Positions 1 to 7,909 of a stretch of DNA of 64,000 nucleotides are shown here, piece by piece. Numbering within the stretch: the first letter of the stretch is position 1; each line of letters starts with the position of its first letter. The notes under the pieces are model-generated. The model was not told the origin of the DNA and did not search any database. It worked only from the letters and a program-made list of their open reading frames with translations. The stretch is from Akkermansiaceae bacterium UBA956. GTDB lineage: Bacteria; Verrucomicrobiota; Verrucomicrobiia; Verrucomicrobiales; Akkermansiaceae. Location of the stretch: assembly GCA_002293145.1 (NCBI GenBank), contig DBCO01000014.1:1-64000 (forward strand), in the 5' to 3' direction. The translations under genes and the position numbers were made by a program.

Positions 1-564
1 GTCCAGAATTTTAGCGCACCTCATTGCATCTGCTTATGTCAATGAGGATCGTCGTGTGATGGGCACGGCAATACCTGTGGTTGATCAGTTGTGGACCGTG
101 GTCAATCACCGCGGCATTCACGAGTGGTTTTGTCATCGAAAGCACCTCTGCGCAATCGCTTTGGTGAGGTAATCGGGATTGCAGGGGTGATGCGCAAGAT
201 TGAACAACAGGGTAATTTCATCAATCTTTGCGGCCCGCTTGGACGTGTGGTGCAGGTATTTCTTCGCGATTACTCACAGCAGTTTTCGATCAGCGAGCGT
301 GCGGAATCCATCGGCATGAGCTTGAGTAGCTTCGAGCGAAATTTCCGCAAAATCATTGGACAATCGCCAACGCAATAGTTGCAACAGGTGCGCATTCACG
401 CGGCGCGTGCAATGATCGAGCGCGACCAACACGATCTCGCCCACATCACCCGCGCCTGTGGATTTTATGATCAAAGCCAATTCGGCAAAGTTTTCAAACG
501 CTTCGCCGGTATGACTCAGGCGCAGTATCGTGGAAAAATGAGCGCACGCGGCGACAACGCTTAA
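1..564 (+). pseudogene. Decayed AraC-family transcriptional regulator with PAS-like sensor part (5' end outside window)
   Basis: The protein would have been an AraC/XylS-type DNA-binding regulator. From base 2 one frame reads a PAS-like segment (VVDQLWTVVNHRG, HEWF). At about 124-133 the reading must shift by one base to continue as KAPLRNRFGEVIG and the AraC HTH domain (SLSSFERNF, GFYDQSQFGKVFKRFAGMT). The shift fits loss of one T from the T-run near 127-130. A second lesion is the in-frame TAG at 376-378, exactly where AraC proteins have Tyr (SPTQ-stop-LQQVRIHAARAM). The C-terminal HTH half then continues to the TAA at 562-564, which overlaps the stop of the convergent sulfatase gene. Two independent lesions make a functional product unlikely. 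A sequencing error could explain the frameshift, but less easily both. Confidence 0.85.
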
Positions 565-2393
565 TAACCAGCTTTGAGCTCTCCCAACAGCCGTTGCACA
601 TACTCGTTGCTCTTGCCTTTTGGAAGCATTGTCATCCATTCATTAGAAAGCTGTCCATCCCTGTGCATCAAACGCACCAAGTTCAGGGCTAGCAATAAAT
701 CCTCACGCTGCATGGACTGGCAAGCCTTGATGAGAAAGCCGCGGGCCGATTCAACATCGCCCTGACGCCACAAGGCATGTGCCGCAGAAACTGCCACCGC
801 AGGATGCTTATCGCCTAACAATGTTTTCAATTGATCCTGCGCTTTGCTCGCCGATTTCCCTAAATTTACACAACCTTGTGCACCCCAATAGCGCTTCACG
901 GGATCATCCGCTGCCATGGCTTCAAGCAATGCTGGCAGATCGGCATCATTGCGCGATGTCGCGGCAAATGCCAAACTACTGATGGCCTTGCGATCAAAGC
1001 TCGGCTGGTGAAGATGTTCGTGAATCGTCGTTGCACCGAGTTCATCAAACATCGGCTCAGGCACCAATCCCGTGTCGAAATTTTCGATCATGATCTGCTG
1101 CAAACGTTGTCGCATCGCGAGCAATCGCTCTTTCATCGCAGGGTCTTGCGAGAGATCTTTCATCTCGTGAGGATCGTTTTGCAGATCAAACAGCAGCTCG
1201 GACGAAGTCGGTGGCTCCCACAACGCGCGATGTTCCGGCTTCAATGTGTCATTTTTCCACGCTGTATGCCAAGCCCGCCAACCCGCTTGACCAAACTGAT
1301 AGAAGCTATACGGCGCGGTCGGCATGCTTGGCGTAAAATGGCGCATGTATTTGTAGCGGCCATCGCTGATCGCGCGACGCATGCCATGGATTTCGTCAAA
1401 ACGATCAGCGTAGAAAAATACGACATCGTCCTTGGCGGGCTCGCGCCGGGCTTTTCCGAGAAACGGACGACCTTGCATGGAGGCAGGGATTTTCACCTCA
1501 CAGAGCGATAGCAAAGTAGGCGCGAAGTCGACAAACGAGACCAGTTCCGAACTGCGCTGGCCCATCGGAAAGGAACTCAACTGCTGCCAGCGTTTTGGCA
1601 CATGCACCATCAATGGCACACGCACGCCAGATTCGTAAAGATAGCGTTTGCCGCGTGGTGTCGCGCCACCATGATCGCTGTAGTAAAATACGATGGTATT
1701 CTCCGCCTCACCGGAGGCTTCCAGTTCATCGAGAATCTCTTTCACGCGGGCATCCATCCGCGTGACACTATCGTGGTAGTGCACAAAGTCACTTCGCATC
1801 TCTGGAAGGTCGGGCACGAAGGGAGGCAAGACAACTTTCGCTGAATCTAATCGAGATTTTTTCTTGCCTAACTCTTTTCCAAACAATGAGCTCTCGTGAG
1901 TTTCCGTGAAATTGAATACTGCGAAAAATGGCTGTTGATTTTTACGATGTTTGTAGTGGGCACGGGCGTTGCATTGATCCCAAAGTGCCGCATCGTTGCC
2001 TACGGAATTGTAATCGGTCTTCGCATTGTTGGTGCAAAAATACCCACTGCCGCGCAAGGCCGTCACATAAGGGATGATCGAGGCTGGCAGTTGCGGTCGA
2101 CTGCGCATGTGCAGCGTGCCCTGTGTTACTGCATGCATCCCTCGCAGTATGGTGGATCGCGCCACAGCACACACCGCAGCATTGGTATAGGCCCGATCAA
2201 ATACCACACTGCGGACCGCAAGCGCATCCAATGCTGGGGTTTTCGCCTGTGTATTACCATAACAACCCAACCACGAAGCGGAGTTGTCTTCACTAGTGAT
2301 CCAAATGACATTCGGGCGCGAAGCATCATCGGCGCGAAGCATCATCGGCAAATAACCCAACACACAAACGATCAATCGTAACATGCAGATCAT
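561..2393 (-). CDS. Sulfatase family hydrolase with C-terminal HEAT-like tail
   Basis: Predicted secreted sulfate-ester hydrolase of the alkaline phosphatase superfamily. After a signal peptide (hydrophobic MLRLIVCVLGYL) comes the metal-binding start RPNVIWITSEDNS, then the nucleophile region AAVCAVARSTILRG, the YYSDHGG metal/phosphate loop, and a C-terminal part of about 110 residues with HEAT-like helical repeats. The Cys motif reads C-x-V-x-R rather than the usual C-x-P/A-x-R recognised by formylglycine-generating enzyme, so activation is less certain. I prefer the ATG at 2393, because an upstream ATG at 2453 would place the N-terminus inside the enolase terminator. A 16-bp tandem duplication lies at the predicted signal-peptide cleavage region (2315-2346). 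The stop overlaps that of the convergent AraC pseudogene. Confidence 0.9.
   Translation of the reverse strand: MICMLRLIVCVLGYLPMMLRADDASRPNVIWITSEDNSASWLGCYGNTQAKTPALDALAVRSVVFDRAYTNAAVCAVARSTILRGMHAVTQGTLHMRSRPQLPASIIPYVTALRGSGYFCTNNAKTDYNSVGNDAALWDQCNARAHYKHRKNQQPFFAVFNFTETHESSLFGKELGKKKSRLDSAKVVLPPFVPDLPEMRSDFVHYHDSVTRMDARVKEILDELEASGEAENTIVFYYSDHGGATPRGKRYLYESGVRVPLMVHVPKRWQQLSSFPMGQRSSELVSFVDFAPTLLSLCEVKIPASMQGRPFLGKARREPAKDDVVFFYADRFDEIHGMRRAISDGRYKYMRHFTPSMPTAPYSFYQFGQAGWRAWHTAWKNDTLKPEHRALWEPPTSSELLFDLQNDPHEMKDLSQDPAMKERLLAMRQRLQQIMIENFDTGLVPEPMFDELGATTIHEHLHQPSFDRKAISSLAFAATSRNDADLPALLEAMAADDPVKRYWGAQGCVNLGKSASKAQDQLKTLLGDKHPAVAVSAAHALWRQGDVESARGFLIKACQSMQREDLLLALNLVRLMHRDGQLSNEWMTMLPKGKSNEYVQRLLGELKAGY
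2315..2346. repeat. 16-bp perfect tandem duplication inside the sulfatase signal-peptide region
   Basis: The 16-bp unit GGCGCGAAGCATCATC occurs twice head to tail (2315-2330 and 2331-2346). Sixteen is not a multiple of three, so on the minus strand the copies are read in different frames: one gives MMLRA, the other DDASRP. Removing one copy would put the hydrophobic leader out of frame with the sulfatase domain. The duplication therefore decides which N-terminus the enzyme has. Confidence 0.85.
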
Positions 2394-2450
2394 TGTGTGG
2401 ATCAGATCATTTTTCACAAGGGAAAAAGTAGATAAGCTGACATGCACATA

Positions 2451-2481
2451 CAAAAAATAGCCGCACCCGATTGGATGCGGC
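2451..2481 (-). terminator. Rho-independent terminator downstream of enolase
   Basis: On the minus strand the stem GCCGCATCC / GGGTGCGGC with loop AATC is followed by TATTTTTTG. It lies 33 bases after the enolase stop and before the sulfatase start. Confidence 0.85.
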
Positions 2482-2513
2482 CATGAGAATGATTCTGGTA
2501 GCCGGAAGGGAAT

Positions 2514-3809
2514 TTAGTATTTCACCTTGAGCTTGCCACCGAACACGGCTTCTTCGCCGAGTTCTTCTTCAATGCGAAGAAGTTGGTTGTATTTGGCAAT
2601 CCTGTCCGAGCGACTCATTGAGCCTGTCTTGATTTGGCCTGCATTGGTGGCAACGGCGATATCGGCTATCGTCGCATCTTCGGTTTCGCCAGAACGATGC
2701 GAGATCACGGAGGTGTAGCCGTTTTCTTTGGCAAGCTCTACGGCATCAAAGGTCTCGGTGAGTGTGCCGATTTGGTTGACTTTCACGAGGATCGAGTTTG
2801 CCACGCCAAGCTTGATGCCTTTGGAGAGGAAATCAACGTTGGTCACGAACAAGTCATCGCCAACGAGCTGTGTAGTCGATGCGAGTTTGTCGGTGAGGAT
2901 CTTCCAACCGTCCCAATCGTTCTCGGCGCAACCGTCTTCGATCGAGATGATCGGGTAGCGTTTTTTGAGGTCGGCATAGAAGTCCACCAACTCGGCGGCA
3001 CTGCGCACAGACTTGTCGGATTTTTTAAAAACATAGGCGTTTTTCGAGGCGTCGAAGAATTCGGAAGAAGCCACATCGAGAGCGATGCAGATGTCTTTGC
3101 CCATCTCGTAGCCAGCCATTTCGATCGCTTTCGCGATTACAGCGAGAGCGTCTTCAGCGCTGTCAAGCTTGGGAGCGAAGCCACCTTCGTCACCGACGGC
3201 GGTGGAGAGTCCGCGGTCATGAAGAACTTTTTTCAGAGCGTGGAAAACTTCAGCACCATAGCGAAGCGACTCGCGGAAGGTAGGAGCGCCGACGGGCATA
3301 ATCATGAACTCTTGGAAATCAATCGGGGCATCAGAGTGAGCGCCACCGTTGATGACGTTCATCATCGGCACGGGAAGTACTTTGGCATTTGGACCGCCGA
3401 GGTATTTGTAAAGAGGGATGCCAAGTTGTGCTGCGGATGCTTTGGCAACAGCCATCGAGACACCAAGGATCGCGTTGGCGCCAATGTTGCGCTTGGTGCT
3501 GGTGCCGTCCACTTCGCGCATGATTTTGTCAATCGCTGCTTGTTGTGTGGCATCCATGCCACAAAGAGCTGGCGCGAGTTGTTCATTGACATTGTTCACG
3601 GCATTAAGAACACCTTTGCCGAGGTAGCGTGATTTATCACCATCGCGTAGTTCGCAAGCCTCGTGCTCGCCAGTTGAAGCACCCGAGGGCACCGCAGCGC
3701 GGCCCACGGCGCCGCCTTCCAAAGTAACGTCCACTTCCACAGTTGGATTGCCGCGAGAGTCGATCACTTCACGCCCGCGAATTTCGATAATGCTTGTATA
3801 TTCCATCAT
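2514..3809 (-). CDS. eno: Enolase (phosphopyruvate hydratase)
   Basis: Interconverts 2-phosphoglycerate and phosphoenolpyruvate in glycolysis and gluconeogenesis; cytosolic. The reading frame starting ATGATGGAATAT gives about 431 residues, the usual bacterial length, beginning MMEYTSIIEIRGREVIDSRG. Conserved elements are the SGASTGEHEA loop, the metal ligands in IALDVASSEF, SIEDG and VGDDLFVTN, the general-base Lys in ILVKVNQIGT, and SHRSGETED near the end. An upstream in-frame start at 3860 adds an N-terminal stretch not found in enolases and is not used. The gene is monocistronic, with its own terminator, and is divergent from the small HTH-like gene at 3996, with an AT-rich palindrome between them. 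Confidence 0.97.
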   Translation of the reverse strand: MMEYTSIIEIRGREVIDSRGNPTVEVDVTLEGGAVGRAAVPSGASTGEHEACELRDGDKSRYLGKGVLNAVNNVNEQLAPALCGMDATQQAAIDKIMREVDGTSTKRNIGANAILGVSMAVAKASAAQLGIPLYKYLGGPNAKVLPVPMMNVINGGAHSDAPIDFQEFMIMPVGAPTFRESLRYGAEVFHALKKVLHDRGLSTAVGDEGGFAPKLDSAEDALAVIAKAIEMAGYEMGKDICIALDVASSEFFDASKNAYVFKKSDKSVRSAAELVDFYADLKKRYPIISIEDGCAENDWDGWKILTDKLASTTQLVGDDLFVTNVDFLSKGIKLGVANSILVKVNQIGTLTETFDAVELAKENGYTSVISHRSGETEDATIADIAVATNAGQIKTGSMSRSDRIAKYNQLLRIEEELGEEAVFGGKLKVKY

Positions 3810-3922
3810 AATTTCTAATTGGTGCGCGCGCGGTATCGCAGGTTTGGCAGCTTCTGGCAATGCTCAAAACGGAAAAAATCGTAGTGTTTTTGTCATGAAT
3901 CCGGCGCGATATGATAAAATAC

Positions 3923-3949
3923 TTACAAAAAACATATCATTTTTTGTAA
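3923..3949. promoter_or_regulatory. Perfect AT-rich palindrome between eno and the divergent HTH-like gene
   Basis: TTACAAAAAA and TTTTTTGTAA form perfect 10-bp arms around a 7-base spacer. The site lies in the divergent intergenic region, about 10 bp upstream of the -35 of the gene at 3996 and about 115 bp upstream of eno. It could be an operator or a structural curvature element. No protein can be assigned to it from sequence alone. Confidence 0.5.
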
Positions 3950-3957
3950 AATAATCG

Positions 3958-3986
3958 TTGCATTCTTAGAAAATCAGCAGTATCAG
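3958..3986 (+). promoter_or_regulatory. Sigma-70-like promoter for the 112-residue HTH-like gene, giving an almost leaderless mRNA
   Basis: TTGCAT (3958-3963), a 17-base spacer, then TATCAG (3981-3986). A transcription start about 7 bases later falls at roughly 3993, only about three bases before the ATG at 3996, so the message would be nearly leaderless. Confidence 0.5.
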
Positions 3987-3995
3987 TCGCGTGTC

Positions 3996-4334
3996 ATGCC
4001 CGCTAAAAAGACAGCTAAAAGATACACAGAAGATCAAAAAACCGATATCCTCGCGTTTATTGAAAAGTTCAATGCAGAGAACGGCCGTGGCGGTCAAACC
4101 GCCGCCGTAAAGAAGTATGGTGTTACCCCACTGACACTTGCCGCATGGAGCAAAAAATCTGCTAAGAAGCCGAAAAAGGCTGGGAAATCTACCAAGAAAT
4201 TCCGCAATCCTGCGAAATTGATTGATCGCCTGAAAGTTGTTTCTTCCGAAATCGCCAAAGCCGAAAAATCTCTTGAAAAACTTCAGGCAGAGGCCAAGGA
4301 ACTGCGTAAAGAAATTCGCGCAGCAATCGAGTAA
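3996..4334 (+). CDS. Small basic HTH-like protein with C-terminal coiled coil
   Basis: 112 residues, very Lys-rich. The N-terminal half (about residues 8-55: RYTEDQKTDILAFIEKFNAE, YGVTPLTLAAWSKKS) resembles the helix-turn-helix of transposase-like or Psq-like DNA-binding domains, where a second helix after GVTPLTL would read DNA. A basic linker (SAKKPKKAGKSTKKF) follows, then a predicted coiled coil (about 75-110: EIAKAEKSLEKLQAEAKELRK) likely to dimerise. I do not recognise a named family. A nucleoid-associated or regulatory role is inference. It is divergent from enolase and followed directly by a strong bidirectional terminator. Confidence 0.7.
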   Translation: MPAKKTAKRYTEDQKTDILAFIEKFNAENGRGGQTAAVKKYGVTPLTLAAWSKKSAKKPKKAGKSTKKFRNPAKLIDRLKVVSSEIAKAEKSLEKLQAEAKELRKEIRAAIE

Positions 4335-4360
4335 TTGTATTTCATATTATCAGTTCAACC

Positions 4361-4395
4361 AAAAAACTCCGCTTCATATCGAAGCGGAGTTTTTT
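4361..4395. terminator. Bidirectional rho-independent terminator
   Basis: AAAAA plus a perfect 10-bp stem ACTCCGCTTC / GAAGCGGAGT with loop ATATC, then TTTTT. Poly-A precedes and poly-T follows the stem, so it works for the plus-strand HTH-like gene and for the minus-strand rsmA-Nudix gene ending at 4444. Confidence 0.93.
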
Positions 4396-4443
4396 CGTAA
4401 TTGTTGAACCTCTTTTGCGATCTCTCTAGATCACAATAGCAAA

Positions 4444-5778
4444 TCACATCGCGCTGCGACGGAACAAATGCCAGCATTCGATAAATCCAGTCGCGAAATC
4501 TTCTGGAGAATGAGCGATCCATCGCTCAATCACTTCCAGAGGAAACCACTGCACGCTCTCGATTTCCGAGCATGGAAAACGCAATGCTCCATCGTGACGG
4601 GCCGCATAAATTACCACATGTTCCCAGCCCATATTCGCACAGGCAGCGATCTTACCTACCTCCACCAACGATTCTTTTTCAATTCCCATTTCTTCCTGCA
4701 ATTCACGCAGCGCACAAGCGGCATAGTCTTCACCCGCATCAAGATGACCTGCCGCACTGGAATCCCAAACGCCAGGATGTTTGTCCTTCAATCGAGAACG
4801 CAACTGCAACAACAAATCCTTACGCTTGTTAAAAACGAAAATATGCACCGCGCGATGCAACCAATCTTTTTCATGGATCTCAGATCGCGTAGCTTGCCCT
4901 ATGACTTGATCATTTTCATCGACTCGATCAAATATCTCCGCCCCTTTTTGCGGAATTTCTTTCAACGGATGGTTATCGAACAAATGCGTAATCGTCAGCC
5001 ACTGGTGCAAATCCAGTTCTTCAGCGCGTACCGTCGTTGGCACACCCAACGCCCCGATCACATGCTGCCAAGGCACGGAATCTGGTAACAATTTGTGCAA
5101 TTGCTTACGACGCTGCCCGAACCCTCGACGCAGCAATTCATCGAACAATCGTCGGTCGAAACACGGCAAATCCTCACGGGGAATCAGCAGCGCGACACTC
5201 GAATCCACTTGCGGTTGCGGATAAAACACCTCGGGCGGCACTTCCATGACCGTTTCCACATGCCATGCACTTTGCACTCGCAGTGATAGCATTCCGTAGT
5301 CACCATGACCTGGAAGGGCACTGAGTCGATCAATCACTTCCTTTTGCAACATGATCACTGCCCGCTTGAAGGGATGAGGTACAGAAAGGAAATTTTTCAT
5401 AATCGCCCCACCACTGGCGTAAGGTAAATTGCCGAGAAATTTCACCGGTCGCTCCGCAAAAATCCGCCGCAGATCAAAATTCACCGCATCCTCATGACAA
5501 ACTTCCACATCATCCCGATCCGCGTATTTTTCCTTCAGCGCGGCTGCGAGGCGAGAATCGAATTCTACCAAAATCACTTTCCGCACGCGTCCCACAACAT
5601 GTTGCGTAAGTGCGCCAGTACCGGGCCCGACTTCAATGACGGTATCTTCCGGCATCAGATCGAGGTGATCGACAATACCCCGTGCCGTTTCGGTATCGGT
5701 CAAGAAATTTTGCCCCAATTGTCTGCTCGGCAACACACCATGCTGATCCAATACCTTGCGAATTTCCCGTTCCGTCAT
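4444..5778 (-). CDS. rsmA: RsmA/KsgA 16S rRNA dimethyltransferase fused to a Nudix hydrolase
   Basis: Residues 1 to about 265 are a complete RsmA (dimethylates two adjacent adenines in the 3' helix of 16S rRNA). Visible are LGQNFLTD, the SAM-binding VIEVGPGTGALT, the catalytic NLPYASG, and PQPQVDSSV. Residues about 285-444 are a Nudix domain with a textbook box, G-x5-E-x7-R-E-L-x-E-E-x-G-I (GHLDAGEDYAACALRELQEE). It follows the FDRVDENDQVIGQATR entry typical of the IPP-isomerase-like/YfcD subgroup. RsmA alone is normally about 270 residues, so this is a true fusion in one uninterrupted frame, with no stop or start between the halves. The Nudix substrate is unknown. Confidence 0.92.
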   Translation of the reverse strand: MTEREIRKVLDQHGVLPSRQLGQNFLTDTETARGIVDHLDLMPEDTVIEVGPGTGALTQHVVGRVRKVILVEFDSRLAAALKEKYADRDDVEVCHEDAVNFDLRRIFAERPVKFLGNLPYASGGAIMKNFLSVPHPFKRAVIMLQKEVIDRLSALPGHGDYGMLSLRVQSAWHVETVMEVPPEVFYPQPQVDSSVALLIPREDLPCFDRRLFDELLRRGFGQRRKQLHKLLPDSVPWQHVIGALGVPTTVRAEELDLHQWLTITHLFDNHPLKEIPQKGAEIFDRVDENDQVIGQATRSEIHEKDWLHRAVHIFVFNKRKDLLLQLRSRLKDKHPGVWDSSAAGHLDAGEDYAACALRELQEEMGIEKESLVEVGKIAACANMGWEHVVIYAARHDGALRFPCSEIESVQWFPLEVIERWIAHSPEDFATGFIECWHLFRRSAM

Positions 5779-5835
5779 GCCGGGAAATCATTGCTGATTC
5801 AAGAAATTTTCCAAGCACCAAAAAAACAAAAAACT

Positions 5836-5866
5836 TTGAACATTCTTAACTCTCGCGGGCTATATT
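5836..5866 (+). promoter_or_regulatory. Promoter-like pair upstream of an orphan terminator
   Basis: TTGAAC (5836-5841) and TATATT (5861-5866), with a rather long 19-base spacer, lie in the gap upstream of rsmA. Transcription would start near 5873 and meet the terminator at 5958-5991. Confidence 0.35.
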
Positions 5867-5872
5867 TACGAA

Positions 5873-5991
5873 GACTGCAACGCAAGTTGCCGTTTTCATG
5901 CAAGAGTAAACAGCTGCTACTATCAGCGTAATTACGGTCAGGATTGCTAGCTTGTTCGGAGAGAGTGGATGCTCTCTCCGAGGTTTTTTTG
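5873..5991 (+). ncRNA. Candidate small RNA of unknown family ending in a strong terminator
   Basis: The stretch contains no credible reading frame; the only ATG, at about 5898, opens a three-codon frame. It carries a perfect hairpin GCAAC-GCAA-GTTGC with a GNRA-type tetraloop (5877-5890) and ends in an intrinsic terminator. A promoter-like pair lies just upstream. No annotated plus-strand gene precedes the terminator, so it must end some transcript. I do not recognise an Rfam family. A long 3' UTR of unknown origin is the main alternative. Confidence 0.35.
5958..5991 (+). terminator. Rho-independent terminator with no recognised upstream gene
   Basis: Stem CGGAGAGAG / CTCTCTCCG, loop TGGATG, then AGG and seven T. 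On the plus strand nothing coding precedes it. Confidence 0.88.
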
Positions 5992-6066
5992 CCAATTTCT
6001 TAGCATGGCTCCGTCAGGTTGCTTATTTCTGATTGGCTTCACGCGATGCATTTGCTGGCAGTGGAC

Positions 6067-6484
6067 ATGTTCAAATCGGTCTTCATCAAAGTCCTTTTCT
6101 TCGGCATCGGTGCCGCATTGTTTGTATAGTCACATTTCACCGCGAAGGAGCTTCTCGGCATCGAAAAAGGAGGCGTCGACACGACTGCGCTCATCACGGA
6201 GATGAAAGAGGACATCGGGTGGAAAAACACAAACACGAGAGCTACGCGATCATCTCGATATACCGAATGCAGCTCCGCGACAAAAAGTCAGTGTTTCGCA
6301 CGGCGAATTCAAAAAGCTGAAAAACGGAGACACTATGGCGATCTGCCAGCATCCCCAAGAGCCCAAAAAATTTTATGTGAAATTCAAGTCGGCCGACCCC
6401 ATGTGAGCGTGCATCATTGGTATGGGGATCTTTCTCGTTGGCCTCATTCTCATGCTTCGTTTACGACTACGTACGTTTGCTTGA
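6067..6484 (+). pseudogene. Decayed DUF3592-like two-TM membrane protein
   Basis: Read across frames, the stretch gives an N-terminal membrane segment (FKSVFIKVLFFGIGAALF), then a TAG at 6127-6129. A soluble middle follows (GVDTTALITEMKEDIGW, a shift to SYAIISIYRMQLRDKKS, a second shift to FKKLKNGDTMAICQ and KKFYVKFKSADPM). Then comes a TGA and a second membrane segment (ACIIGMGIFLVGLILML). This TM / small extracellular beta domain / TM layout with a GD-x-x-x-I motif fits DUF3592-type proteins. Two stops and two frame changes show that it is dead. The family call is moderate; that it is a degraded membrane protein gene is well supported. Confidence 0.65.
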
Positions 6485-6904
6485 ATCAATTGCTGGCAAA
6501 AAACACTGCACCTTAAAATTACGTAAATGTGAATACTATAAACTGAACCTCAATACTTTCGGAAATCCATTCACAAGAATTTGACAGGTTATTCACAAAA
6601 CTTTTCGAGGTTTAGGCAAACGTTTGATTTTGCACACAGCTCTTCTAAACAAACATTTTAGTTCGACATTCTTCATGCGCTTTTTCACAAAAATCATACG
6701 AACGTTTGATGGAAACAAACAATTGTTGTGTGCACAAAAACGGACTCAATACACGAGACAAACATAGAGTTGAATCGAATGCATGAGCTTTTCCAATCAA
6801 CGAAGGCTGAGTGATATTCACCCGAAGCATCGAGCCAGATTATACTTGCATACGAACCGAAACTTTTCCGCATTTTAGCACACGATGTACTTGCTATTTC
6901 CGGC
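6485..6904. other. 420-bp AT-rich non-coding stretch upstream of pfkA with DnaA-box-like sites
   Basis: I see no gene here. Two sites match the relaxed DnaA-box consensus TTWTNCACA: TTATTCACA (6589-6597) and TTTTTCACA (6681-6689). The decamer AACGTTTGAT occurs twice (6619-6628 and 6701-6710). An ACAATTGT palindrome lies at about 6719-6727. It probably holds the pfkA promoter and may be a regulatory region. Confidence 0.4.
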
Positions 6905-7894
6905 ATGAACGAGTTTTCTACCTTCGAAATGTCGAAAGGTTTAGCAATCATGACGTCCGGCGGCGATAGCGCCGGCATGAATCCCGCAGTCAAGTACTGC
7001 GTCGATTACGCACGCAAACAAGGATACTCCCCCTATCTCGTCTATGATGGACTACGCGGCTTGATCGATGACCACATCGTCGAGGCGACTCGTGAGCTCA
7101 CCTCAGGTATTTTGCACCGCGGTGGCACCGTTTTGCGCTCCTCGCGTTCAAAACGATTTTTCGAGCTAGAATATCGCCAACAAGCATACGATAATTTGCA
7201 ACGACGTAGCATCGGCCAATTGATTGTCATCGGCGGTGATGGATCATTCAGCGCGCTCAACCAATTCTACAACGATTTCGAAGTTCCTTTCGCAGGCATT
7301 CCTGCAACGATCGACAATGACATCGCAGGCACTGACTACTGCCTCGGGGTGGACACAGCACTCAATATGATCCGCCAGTCTGTGGACTCCATCCGCGATA
7401 CCGCCACTTCCTTTTCGCGCGCCTTCGTCATCGAGGTGATGGGACGCCATTGTGGCTACCTCGCTATGGTCTCTGCACTTTCCAGCGGTGCAGAAGTTTG
7501 TATCATACCAGAGCTCCCCTACGATCTCGATTCGATCGGCGCTCGCCTAATCGATGAAAAGAAAAATGGTCGCACCTACGTTCTTGCCATCGTTGCTGAA
7601 GGAACACGCATGTCTGAGCACTTTACACGCTGGCTGAGCGACACCATGAAAATGGACGCCCGTCTCACAGTATTAGGCCACGTTCAACGCGGTGGATCGC
7701 CCACAGTTCACGACCGTATTATGGCCTACAAATTTTCCGTAGCCGCCATTGATTCGCTCAAATCGGGCAATACGAACGCGATCATGACATTCCGCGATGG
7801 TAGCTTTGGCTCCGTGCCGATCGAAACCGTGACCAGTTCGAAGTATCGCATTGATAGTGATTTGTTGAAACTGTGCGAGGCACTCTCGCGCTGA
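6905..7894 (+). CDS. pfkA: 6-phosphofructokinase
   Basis: Phosphorylates fructose 6-phosphate in glycolysis; cytosolic. The 329 residues match the short bacterial PFK-A length. Motifs in order are MTSGGDSAGMNPA (nucleotide loop), VIGGDGSFSA, PATIDNDIAGTD (catalytic Asp), VEVMGRHCGYLA and LGHVQRGGSP. GGDGS, with Gly rather than Asp at the fourth position, favours ATP as phosphoryl donor. PATIDND lies between the PGTIDND of ATP enzymes and the PKTIDND of PPi enzymes, so donor specificity is not fully certain. The gene stands alone, with a long AT-rich upstream region. Confidence 0.94.
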   Translation: MNEFSTFEMSKGLAIMTSGGDSAGMNPAVKYCVDYARKQGYSPYLVYDGLRGLIDDHIVEATRELTSGILHRGGTVLRSSRSKRFFELEYRQQAYDNLQRRSIGQLIVIGGDGSFSALNQFYNDFEVPFAGIPATIDNDIAGTDYCLGVDTALNMIRQSVDSIRDTATSFSRAFVIEVMGRHCGYLAMVSALSSGAEVCIIPELPYDLDSIGARLIDEKKNGRTYVLAIVAEGTRMSEHFTRWLSDTMKMDARLTVLGHVQRGGSPTVHDRIMAYKFSVAAIDSLKSGNTNAIMTFRDGSFGSVPIETVTSSKYRIDSDLLKLCEALSR

Positions 7895-7909
7895 GCCGCA
7901 GATGCCTAC

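Noticed and set aside
2634..3632. Long open frame on the plus strand over enolase
   Set aside because: Exact antisense of a clear enolase with strong codon constraint; its translation shows no domain.
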